Below are positions 1 through 6,847 of a DNA stretch of 14,740 nucleotides, one piece after another. Origin of the DNA: Clostridiales bacterium (lineage in GTDB: Bacteria > Bacillota > Clostridia > Oscillospirales > CAG-272); the NCBI GenBank assembly GCA_012511425.1, contig JAAZGC010000077.1:1-14740 (forward strand), in the 5' to 3' direction. The number at the start of each line of letters is the position of its first letter. Within the stretch, counting starts at the first letter, position 1. The notes under the pieces were generated by a model that was given only the letters and a program-made list of their open reading frames with translations, searched no databases and had not been told where the DNA came from. A program made the translations under genes and the position numbers.

Positions 1-1
1 C

Positions 2-1447
2 GCCAAGATACTTGCAAAAGCGATAAACTGTACAGATCTCCAAAACGGCAGTCCCTGCGGGCTTTGCGAGTCCTGTATCGCCATAGAAAGCGGATACGCG
101 ACCGATATATACGAAATGGACGCTGCTTCAAATAACGGCGTCGACGATGTCCGCGCGATCCGGGACGAAGTAGTGTATGCTCCGACAACCCTTAAAAGCC
201 GCGTTTATATTATCGATGAAGTTCATATGCTTTCCGACAGTGCTTTCAATGCACTTTTGAAAACGCTTGAAGAGCCGCCGTCTCAGGTTGTGTTTATTTT
301 AGCGACGACCGAGCCGAAAAAAGTATTGCCTACGGTTCTCTCCCGCTGCCAGCGATTCGATTTTCGAAGGATCGACAGCCGGATAATCGCCGACCGTCTG
401 ATGTTCATCGCAAAAGAAGAAGAAATTGAAATAGAACCCGCCGCGGCGATGTATATTGCGAGGACGGCACAGGGCGGAATGCGTGATGCAATCAGCCTTT
501 TAGAGCTTTGCGCCGGTGATGCCAAACCCATTGATGTAAAAACCGTTGAAACGATTTCGGGTGCTGTCAGCCGCGGACTTCTGTCTTCCGCCGTGCGGGC
601 TGTAATCTCAAACAATGCTGCTGCAATATTCGAAATAATCGCAGAGATATACGGCACATCCAAAGACATTGCGGTTTTCTGGCAGGATCTTATATCTTAC
701 TACAGAGACCTGATGGTTGTAAAAAGCGTTAAAAATCCGGAGGCTTATCTCGATATCACAACCGACGATCTCGAAGAGCTGAAGCAGATTGCGGCTGATA
801 TGACAATGGAACAGCTCATCGCGCATAACAGACAGCTCGACGAAGCTTATTCCAATATGCAGGGGGGCAGGAGCGCCGAATCAAAACGGGTGACTGCAGA
901 AATGACGCTTATCCGGATGGGCGATGGCCAGCTCTCATCTTCGCCCGAAAACCTTTTATCCCGAATAGCTTCGCTTGAAAACCGTCTTGCGGTCGTTGAG
1001 TTGAATCCCGCAAAATTACATGCTGTAACTCCATCCGGCAAAGAAGATGGAAAGTCGGACAAAGAAACAGCTAAATCCGAAAAAGTAAACTCAAAACCGC
1101 TAAAGGAAGCGACACCTAAAACCGATTCCGCTTCATCCAAACGGCTGATATCCCTTCGCTGCTGGAGCGATGTAGTTGAAAAGTACTCATTGTCAGATAA
1201 AATGACTTCCTCATTTTTGTCAGGTTCAAAGGCATACACGGAAGACGGAAAGAGCACGGTTCACATTATGCTTCAGAACAGTTTTGCGGCCGGAATGCTT
1301 AATAAACCGGATGTAAAACTGACATTGGCTTCACTGATTGCGTCCAACGGCGGTTTTCGACCTGCACCGGACGATATAGTATTTAAAACACCTGAAGAAG
1401 GTTCCGGCATTACCGGTTTTGAACTGATAGACGAATTGATTAACTAA
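2..1447 (+). CDS. dnaX: DNA polymerase III subunit gamma/tau, 5'-truncated
   Basis: This is the ATPase subunit of the clamp loader, which loads the sliding clamp at the replication fork. The reading frame is open from base 2 and enters from outside the window, so 481 residues are visible. By comparison with remembered E. coli DnaX, about 55 N-terminal residues including the Walker A loop are missing. Visible features in order are the four zinc-ligand cysteines (C10, C19, C22, C25 of the visible part), Walker B (IIDEVHML), the sensor-1 region (ATTEPKK), the SRC motif with the arginine finger (SRCQRFDF) and the sensor-2-like GGMRDAISLLE. A charged Lys/Ser/Thr-rich linker at about bases 1015–1140 separates the ATPase and collar from a C-terminal domain. 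It is followed 18 bases later by ybaB, the classic dnaX–ybaB–recR order. The family assignment is secure; whether a short gamma form is made cannot be seen. Confidence 0.97.
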   Translation, partial: AKILAKAINCTDLQNGSPCGLCESCIAIESGYATDIYEMDAASNNGVDDVRAIRDEVVYAPTTLKSRVYIIDEVHMLSDSAFNALLKTLEEPPSQVVFILATTEPKKVLPTVLSRCQRFDFRRIDSRIIADRLMFIAKEEEIEIEPAAAMYIARTAQGGMRDAISLLELCAGDAKPIDVKTVETISGAVSRGLLSSAVRAVISNNAAAIFEIIAEIYGTSKDIAVFWQDLISYYRDLMVVKSVKNPEAYLDITTDDLEELKQIAADMTMEQLIAHNRQLDEAYSNMQGGRSAESKRVTAEMTLIRMGDGQLSSSPENLLSRIASLENRLAVVELNPAKLHAVTPSGKEDGKSDKETAKSEKVNSKPLKEATPKTDSASSKRLISLRCWSDVVEKYSLSDKMTSSFLSGSKAYTEDGKSTVHIMLQNSFAAGMLNKPDVKLTLASLIASNGGFRPAPDDIVFKTPEEGSGITGFELIDELIN

Positions 1448-1465
1448 GAAAAGAGGTGCTTATAA

Positions 1466-1813
1466 ATGAAAGCAAGACTTCCTAAAGGCTACGGCGGCGG
1501 TCCGCAGAATATGAATTCAATGATCCGTCAGGCTCAGAAGATGCAGGAAGAAATGGAAGCGCTGCAAGAAGAGCTTGATGCCCGTGAATACGATATCGAA
1601 TCCGGCGGCGGAGCGGTAAAGCTGAAAATCAGCGGAACTAAAGAAATATTATCCCTTGAAATCGAACCGGATCTTGTCGATCCCGAAGATATTGAAACTC
1701 TGACCGACGTTCTTATCGCAGCATTCAACGCGGCAGTTAAGAAGGTAGATGACACAAACTCCGCAGAGCAGGAAAAGATTACCGGCAAGCTAAATATGCC
1801 GGGACTCGGCTGA
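1466..1813 (+). CDS. ybaB: YbaB/EbfC family nucleoid-associated protein
   Basis: This is a small DNA-binding protein of 115 residues, typical of the YbaB/EbfC family, whose members form dimers shaped like tweezers and bind the nucleoid. The first part is Gly/Asn/Met-rich, followed by a long charged helix (IRQAQKMQEEMEALQEELDA). The middle has the conserved beta segment with GGGAVKLKISGT, and the rest reads EIEPDLVDPEDIETLTDVLIAAFNAA, all characteristic of the family. The start at 1466 has a good AGAGGTG ribosome binding site a few bases upstream. It sits between dnaX and recR with one base before the recR start, so the three genes are surely co-transcribed. Its exact cellular role is not fully settled in any species. 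Confidence 0.95.
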   Translation: MKARLPKGYGGGPQNMNSMIRQAQKMQEEMEALQEELDAREYDIESGGGAVKLKISGTKEILSLEIEPDLVDPEDIETLTDVLIAAFNAAVKKVDDTNSAEQEKITGKLNMPGLG

Positions 1814-1814
1814 T

Positions 1815-2435
1815 ATGGAAGAATATCTGCCGACTCTCGAGCGGCTTATAGATCAATTCAGAGCACTCCCCGGTATCGGTCGTAAAACCGCTCAAAGACT
1901 TGCATTCAGGGTGCTGGAATATCCCGAAGAAAAAGCCCGTGCTTTCGCCGATGCAATAATCGAAGCAAAAACCCGGATACATGAATGCGAATGCTGCTAT
2001 AATTTAAGCGAAGAGCAGTTTTGCCGTATCTGCAGAGATCCCATGAGAGATCATGAGACGGTTTGCGTTGTCGAGGGCGTGAAAGACCTTATGAGTCTTG
2101 AAAAGGTTCGTGAATATCACGGACTTTATCATGTGCTTCACGGTGTTATATCTCCTCGTGACGGAGTTACGCCGGATATGCTCCGGATAGATGAGCTTAT
2201 CAGCCGTATCAAAGCCGAAGACAGCGATATTAAAGAAATAATCCTCGCAACCAACCCGACTGTTGAGGGGGAAACCACTTCGCTGTATCTATCAAAGCTG
2301 CTGAAGCCTTACGGCGTAAGAATTACCCGCCTGGCATACGGCATACCTGTCGGCGGAGGACTTGAATATACCGACGAAAACACTCTCCTGAGAGCCCTTA
2401 AAGGCAGGACGGATTTTGAATCCGGCAATCTGTAA
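1815..2435 (+). CDS. recR: Recombination mediator protein RecR
   Basis: RecR works with RecF and RecO to load RecA on gapped DNA. At 206 residues it has the usual family length. In order it shows a helix-hairpin-helix (LPGIGRKTAQRLAF, residues 18–31), a four-cysteine zinc finger (C58, C61, C70, C73), and a Toprim domain starting at VCVVEG (E87). The conserved segments GLYHVLHG, ATNPTVEGE and the C-terminal RLAYGIPVGGGLEYTDE follow. It starts one base after the ybaB stop and has only a weak ribosome binding site, so translation is probably coupled to ybaB. An intrinsic terminator follows at once, closing the dnaX–ybaB–recR operon. Confidence 0.97.
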   Translation: MEEYLPTLERLIDQFRALPGIGRKTAQRLAFRVLEYPEEKARAFADAIIEAKTRIHECECCYNLSEEQFCRICRDPMRDHETVCVVEGVKDLMSLEKVREYHGLYHVLHGVISPRDGVTPDMLRIDELISRIKAEDSDIKEIILATNPTVEGETTSLYLSKLLKPYGVRITRLAYGIPVGGGLEYTDENTLLRALKGRTDFESGNL

Positions 2436-2454
2436 CTAAAAATCATTATAATAC

Positions 2455-2479
2455 AGCGCGACGAAAATCGCGCTTTTTT
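2455..2479 (+). terminator. Intrinsic terminator after recR
   Basis: A perfect 7-bp stem (AGCGCGA paired with TCGCGCT) with a 6-base loop is followed directly by a run of T residues. It lies 20 bases after the recR stop and separates the repair operon from the downstream sugar operon. Confidence 0.9.
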
Positions 2480-2520
2480 AATCTCTGTCAAATTAAAAAG
2501 TTTTGAATAGCAAATATATC

Positions 2521-2549
2521 TTGCATTTATCGAAAAACATTGATACAAT
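2521..2549 (+). promoter_or_regulatory. Sigma-A promoter of the GH29–uxaB–uxaA operon
   Basis: The -10 box is TACAAT at 2544–2549, preceded by an extended -10 TG at 2541–2542. A weak -35 candidate, TTGCAT at 2521–2526, lies exactly 17 bases upstream. Transcription would start near 2556, about 65 bases before the chosen start codon. This rules out the longer reading frame that opens at 2503. Confidence 0.65.
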
Positions 2550-2576
2550 GTATCTATACGGTACAAAATATATTTT
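2537..2576 (+). promoter_or_regulatory. Possible operator palindromes at the GH29 operon promoter
   Basis: Overlapping inverted repeats cover the -10 box: ACATTG/CAATGT with a 3-base gap (2537–2551), and GATACA/TGTATC with a 1-base gap (2542–2554). The palindrome AAAATATATTTT follows at 2565–2576, just after the expected transcription start. The position fits a repressor site, but AT-rich DNA gives short palindromes by chance, so this is a suggestion only. Confidence 0.35.
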
Positions 2577-2622
2577 CGAACATATTTGCTTAATAATTGA
2601 TAAATGTGAAGGGAGAATGGCA

Positions 2623-4041
2623 ATGACAAAGAAATTCGATGCAAGTTTTGATTCGCTTTACAGTTTTAACTGCCCGGATTGGTTTAGGGATGTCAAGTTC
2701 GGTATCTGGAGTCACTGGGGTCCGCAATCCGTGCCGATGTACGGCGACTGGTATGCGAGAAGCATGTATATCGAAGGCTCGGATCAATACAGATATCACG
2801 TTCGTCATTACGGTCATCCTTCAAAATTTGGCTTTAAAGATATCTGTACATTATGGAAAGCCGACAAATTCGATCCGGACGAGCTGATGGAACTTTATTA
2901 CAGAGCCGGAGCAAGGTATTTTGTCGCACAGGCAACGCATCATGATAATTTCTTCAACTATGATTCAAAAGTAAATCGCTTTAACTCGGTAAATATCGGT
3001 CCGAAAAAAGATATCTGCGCTTTATGGAAACAGGCGACAGAAAAGTATAATATGCCGTTCGGACTTACCGAACACCTCGCGGCTTCTTTTTCCTGGTGGC
3101 ATGTTAATAAAGGCGCTGATAAAACAGGACCGTATAAAGATATTCCGTATGACGGCAACGATACCGATTACCGGGATTTTTATCATGACAACTATGAGCA
3201 TAACGAAAATAATGCCCCTTGGCTTACGCAGAACCGGAAATACCATGAATATTGGCAGCGAGCTGTATCGGAGATGATAGAGAAATTCACCCCCGATCTT
3301 CTCTATTCCGACAGCGGACTGCCCTTCGGCTCCGGAGACTATTCTTTCGGTCTTGAGACTGTTGCACAGCTGTATAATTCATCAATAGAAAAATACGGGT
3401 ATAACCGGGCAGTCTATACACAGAAAGACCGCAATGAAGCCATTTATAAAGTGGGAATCCTCGACATCGAAAAGAGCCAGCTGCCTGGAATCCAGGAAAG
3501 AACCTGGCAAACAGATACATGTATCGGAAACTGGTTTTATGATGTCCGTCAGGTTTACAAAAAACCGGGTCATATAATCGAAATGCTGGTCGATATCATC
3601 TCCAAAAACGGAACGATGCTGCTCAATGTCCTGCAGCGCCCCGATGGTACTATCGACGAGTGGGAAAGATGGACTCTCGAAGAGCTGGCAGAATGGTTCA
3701 AAGTATGCAGTGAAGGTGTGTACAATACCCGTCCGTGGAAAGTTTACGGAGAAGGCGACAGCCGTGTCGAAATAGAAGGTTTCAAAGAAGTCAGCGTTCC
3801 GTGGAATTCCTCCGACTATCGTTTTACCAATAAAGACAATTCAGTTTATGCATTTATGATGCAGGCGCCGAAGGATAACCGCGCGGTACTGCGTTCATTT
3901 GCGGATTGCGAAGTAATTAAGGTTGAGCTGCTTGGGCATGGCGATATACCTTTCAGCAATCAATTTGGTTTAGTTTGCGCTGTTCTTCCCGATAAACTTC
4001 CGACAAAGTATACAAACTGCCTTAAAATAACGATTAGATAA
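2623..4041 (+). CDS. GH29 family alpha-L-fucosidase-like glycoside hydrolase
   Basis: This is predicted to release terminal alpha-L-fucose, or a related sugar, from oligosaccharides by a retaining mechanism. The start at 2623 (472 residues) is chosen because AAGGGAG ends 7 bases before it; an ATG at 2617 lies too close to that site. GH29 marks are KFGIWSHWG (H31-W32-G33), the WYARSMY segment, the THHDNF motif (H106-H107-D108), FNSVNIGPKKD, and LLYSDSG with D230 as the likely nucleophile. The C-terminal end of the barrel reads KNGTMLLNVLQRPDG. The usual KHHDGF motif reads THHDNF here, so this is a divergent branch and the exact substrate is uncertain. There is no signal peptide, so it should act in the cytoplasm on imported oligosaccharides. 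It is the first gene of an operon with uxaB and uxaA. Confidence 0.85.
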   Translation: MTKKFDASFDSLYSFNCPDWFRDVKFGIWSHWGPQSVPMYGDWYARSMYIEGSDQYRYHVRHYGHPSKFGFKDICTLWKADKFDPDELMELYYRAGARYFVAQATHHDNFFNYDSKVNRFNSVNIGPKKDICALWKQATEKYNMPFGLTEHLAASFSWWHVNKGADKTGPYKDIPYDGNDTDYRDFYHDNYEHNENNAPWLTQNRKYHEYWQRAVSEMIEKFTPDLLYSDSGLPFGSGDYSFGLETVAQLYNSSIEKYGYNRAVYTQKDRNEAIYKVGILDIEKSQLPGIQERTWQTDTCIGNWFYDVRQVYKKPGHIIEMLVDIISKNGTMLLNVLQRPDGTIDEWERWTLEELAEWFKVCSEGVYNTRPWKVYGEGDSRVEIEGFKEVSVPWNSSDYRFTNKDNSVYAFMMQAPKDNRAVLRSFADCEVIKVELLGHGDIPFSNQFGLVCAVLPDKLPTKYTNCLKITIR

Positions 4042-4071
4042 AGTTCCATGTTAAACTTAAGGAGCAAAAAA

Positions 4072-5415
4072 ATGTATTTTGAAAATGAAACAGTCCTCCA
4101 ATTCGGAGAAGGCGGTTTTCTGCGCGCATTTGCCGACTATTTTCTGCATGAGATGAATGAACTCGGAACATACAGCGGAAAAGCGGTGGTAATACAGCCT
4201 ATTGAAAAAGGACGCGCAGATGAGCTTAACGCTCAAAACTGTAGTTATCATCTATTAATACGCGGAATGGAAAACGGTGAAAAGGTCAACAACTGCATTA
4301 AAATCAATTCAATATCCCGGGCAATCAATCCTTACACTTACTATAACGCATATATTGAGCTTGCGGAGAACCCGAATCTGAGAATCATAATTTCAAATAC
4401 AACGGAAGCCGGCATTGAATTTCTCGGAGTTGAAAAGCCGGATGACAAGCCGCCAAAGTCGTTTCCCGCAAAATTAACCGCGTTTCTGTATCGCCGTTTT
4501 ACCCTCGGACTTCCCGGTTTTCTCGTGCTGCCGTGCGAGCTGATCGATGAAAACAGCAGTCTGCTTCGCGAATATGTTTTAAAATATGCCTCTCTCTGGA
4601 ATCTCGGCGACAAGTTCAAGCGTTGGGTGTGCAAGGAAAACACATTCTGCAATACCCTCGTGGACAGAATTACCCCCGGATTTCCGAAGGACGATGAGAA
4701 TCTCGCAGCCTTGCTTGAAAGCTGCAGCAGTGATACGCTGCTGAATACAACAGAGCCATTCTATCTCTGGGTTATCGAAGGGAATCACGAAGACGAATTC
4801 CCGCTAGTAAAATCCGGATTGAATGTAATATGGGTCGACGACGTCCGACCGTACAAAAAGCGAAAAGTTCGGATTCTTAACGGCGCTCACACCTCACTTG
4901 TCCCGGGCGCTTTGCTTTACGGACTTGAAACGGTCGGCGAATGTATGAAGGATACCACACAAAGGGAATACTTAGAGTATTGTGTTACAAAAGAGATATT
5001 ACCGGTTATCGGAGAAGAAGGGGGTAACCGCGAATTCGCCGACGCGGTTTTCGAAAGGTTCGAAAATCCTTTTATCCGGCACAGGCTTCAGTCTATCGCC
5101 CTGAATTCAATAAGCAAGTTCAGCGTCAGGGTATTGCCGACAATGAAGGAATATCGAGAGAAATTCGGTCACAGTCCGAAAGGTCTTTGCTTCGCACTCG
5201 CTTCGCTTATAGCTTTTTATAAAAAAGGCACTCCGGATGATTCTCCGGAGCTCATTGAAATAATAAAAAACAGTTCTTTTCGTGAAATCCTCTCTAATGA
5301 CAGAATATTCGGTGAAGATTTGTCTGTATTTGCAGATGATGCCGAACAGCATTATAGAACTATCATGGAAAAACCAAAATCTCAATGGTACTCCTTTATT
5401 GAGGAACAAACATGA
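4072..5415 (+). CDS. uxaB: Tagaturonate reductase (altronate oxidoreductase)
   Basis: This enzyme reduces D-tagaturonate to D-altronate with NADH in the galacturonate branch of hexuronate catabolism. The product is 447 residues, a little shorter than E. coli UxaB, and belongs to the mannitol dehydrogenase family. The N-terminal nucleotide-binding motif is FGEGGFLRAF (residues 11–20). NTTEAGIEF, PCELID, LVDRITPGFP and RILNGAHTSLVPG (around N270 and H273) closely follow the E. coli sequence as I remember it. The start at 4072 is preferred over the in-frame ATG at 4048 because AAGGAG lies 7 bases before it and after the first ATG. It begins 30 bases after the GH29 stop and overlaps uxaA by 4 bases. 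UxaB is favoured over fructuronate reductase (UxuB) because of its partner uxaA. Confidence 0.92.
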   Translation: MYFENETVLQFGEGGFLRAFADYFLHEMNELGTYSGKAVVIQPIEKGRADELNAQNCSYHLLIRGMENGEKVNNCIKINSISRAINPYTYYNAYIELAENPNLRIIISNTTEAGIEFLGVEKPDDKPPKSFPAKLTAFLYRRFTLGLPGFLVLPCELIDENSSLLREYVLKYASLWNLGDKFKRWVCKENTFCNTLVDRITPGFPKDDENLAALLESCSSDTLLNTTEPFYLWVIEGNHEDEFPLVKSGLNVIWVDDVRPYKKRKVRILNGAHTSLVPGALLYGLETVGECMKDTTQREYLEYCVTKEILPVIGEEGGNREFADAVFERFENPFIRHRLQSIALNSISKFSVRVLPTMKEYREKFGHSPKGLCFALASLIAFYKKGTPDDSPELIEIIKNSSFREILSNDRIFGEDLSVFADDAEQHYRTIMEKPKSQWYSFIEEQT

Positions 5416-6794
5416 GTAAACTCAAAATTCATGACTCTGACAATGTCGCAGTTGAGACTGAAACCGGATTTAAAGAAGCGCTGACGGATATAAAGAAAGG
5501 TGAAGCCGTAATCAAATACGGCTTACCGATAGGATTTGCGTTTGTGGACATCTCAAAAGGAGAGCGTGTTCATACCAATAATATGAAAACCGGTTTGACG
5601 GAACATGTTGAATATGATTTCAGAGGCGCAATGCCGCTGCCACCGGTTGTGGAGACAAAATATACTTTCACGGGCCGTCAGCGGGCTGACGGGAAAGTCG
5701 GAATCCGCAATGATATCTGGATTATCCCTACCGTCGGATGTGTCAACAAAGTTGCCGAAAAGCTGGCTGCAGAATGCGGCTGCTTTGCCTTTACGCATCC
5801 ATACGGCTGCTCTCAGCTCGGTGATGATCACGAAATAACCCGCCTGACTCTTGCCGGGCTTGCACACAATCCGAATGCCGGCGGAGTGCTGATTCTTTCT
5901 CTCGGCTGCGAAAACAATACGATGGAAAGATTTAAGCCTCTTGTTGCGGAGTGCGATCAGGAAAGAATACGTTATCTTGTCTGCCAGGAGGCGGAAGACG
6001 AGATAGCCGCAGGGAGGCGTCTGATATCTGAGCTTAAAGAACGGGCATCGCAGGATATACGCAAGGAATTTCCTCTTTCAAAATTGACTGTCGGACTTAA
6101 ATGCGGCGGTTCGGACGGATATTCCGGCATAACCGCAAATCCTCTTGTCGGGCGTTTTTCTGATTTTCTTACAAGTGTCGGAGGCAGTGTGGTGCTGACC
6201 GAAGTTCCGGAAATGTTCGGTGCGGAAACCCTTTTGATGGAACGCGCAGTTTCAAAGCATGTGTTCGACGATATAGTAGAACTTATAAATAATTATAAAG
6301 AATATTTCATCCGCCACGGTCAGACCGTATATGAAAATCCGTCCCCTGGCAATCTTGCCGGCGGAATAACGACACTTGAAGATAAGTCTCTCGGCTGTAC
6401 GCAAAAAAGCGGCATTAGTCCCGTTGTCGGGGTTCTCGGATACGGTGACAGAGTAGACGGGCGCGGCCTTTGGCTGCTTGACGGACCCGGAAATGACATG
6501 GTGGCAATAACAAACCTCACTGCTGCCGGCTGTAATCTAATATTATTTACGACAGGAAGGGGAACTCCTTTGGGTGCACCGGTTCCCACATTAAAAATAT
6601 CATCAAATTCTGTTCTTGCGAAAAACAAACCCGGATGGATAGACTTTGATGCCTCCGGAGTGCTTGGCGGAGATTCCGAAATTGATGAGCGTTTTCTGAA
6701 AAAGATCATTTCTGTAGCTTCGGGTGAATTGACCCGCAACGAAATAAACGGCTATCGTGAAATATCGATTTTTAAAGACGGTGTTGTCTTGTAA
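5412..6794 (+). CDS. uxaA: Altronate dehydratase with shortened N-terminal SAF domain
   Basis: This enzyme dehydrates D-altronate to 2-keto-3-deoxy-D-gluconate. The product is 460 residues. The catalytic part matches UxaA closely: GKVGIRNDIWIIPTVGCVN, HPYGCSQLGDDH (C133, H140), LGCENN (C166), GLKCGGSDGYSGITANP (C231) and GCTQKSG (C329), with TGRGTPLGAPVPTLKI near the end. The start is fixed by the ATGA overlap with uxaB, with GAGGA a few bases upstream. The N-terminal SAF domain begins KIHDSDNVAV and rejoins the family at ALTDI, but the stretch between is about 8 residues where E. coli UxaA has about 30. The domain is therefore internally shortened rather than mis-started. An intrinsic terminator hairpin follows the stop. 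Confidence 0.94.
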   Translation: MSKLKIHDSDNVAVETETGFKEALTDIKKGEAVIKYGLPIGFAFVDISKGERVHTNNMKTGLTEHVEYDFRGAMPLPPVVETKYTFTGRQRADGKVGIRNDIWIIPTVGCVNKVAEKLAAECGCFAFTHPYGCSQLGDDHEITRLTLAGLAHNPNAGGVLILSLGCENNTMERFKPLVAECDQERIRYLVCQEAEDEIAAGRRLISELKERASQDIRKEFPLSKLTVGLKCGGSDGYSGITANPLVGRFSDFLTSVGGSVVLTEVPEMFGAETLLMERAVSKHVFDDIVELINNYKEYFIRHGQTVYENPSPGNLAGGITTLEDKSLGCTQKSGISPVVGVLGYGDRVDGRGLWLLDGPGNDMVAITNLTAAGCNLILFTTGRGTPLGAPVPTLKISSNSVLAKNKPGWIDFDASGVLGGDSEIDERFLKKIISVASGELTRNEINGYREISIFKDGVVL

Positions 6795-6797
6795 TAT

Positions 6798-6828
6798 AAA
6801 AAATCCCGATTGTAAATCAGTCGGGATT
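6798..6828 (-). terminator. Terminator between convergent uxaA and GH36 operons
   Basis: An 11-bp stem (AATCCCGATTG with CAGTCGGGATT, one G·U pair) closes a 5-base loop. On the - strand the hairpin is followed by a run of six T residues, a good intrinsic terminator for the GH36 operon. On the + strand the trailing T run is poor, but the hairpin may also end uxaA transcripts. Confidence 0.85.
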
Positions 6829-6847
6829 AATCTTATTCGGAGACAAG

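Noticed and set aside
317..323. Six A residues then G in dnaX, like the slippery site for the short gamma form
   Set aside because: The A run begins at the first codon position, so it does not match the A-AAA-AAG phase needed for -1 frameshifting, and I saw no strong hairpin just after it.
847..1257. A 136-codon open frame antisense to dnaX
   Set aside because: It lies opposite conserved dnaX sequence and shows only the composition expected of the complementary strand.
2503..2622. Longer N-terminus for the GH29 gene
   Set aside because: It would begin upstream of the predicted promoter, and the ribosome binding site at 2609–2615 points to 2623.
4048..4071. Upstream ATG for uxaB
   Set aside because: The AAGGAG site lies after this ATG and at the right distance from the one at 4072, where homology begins.
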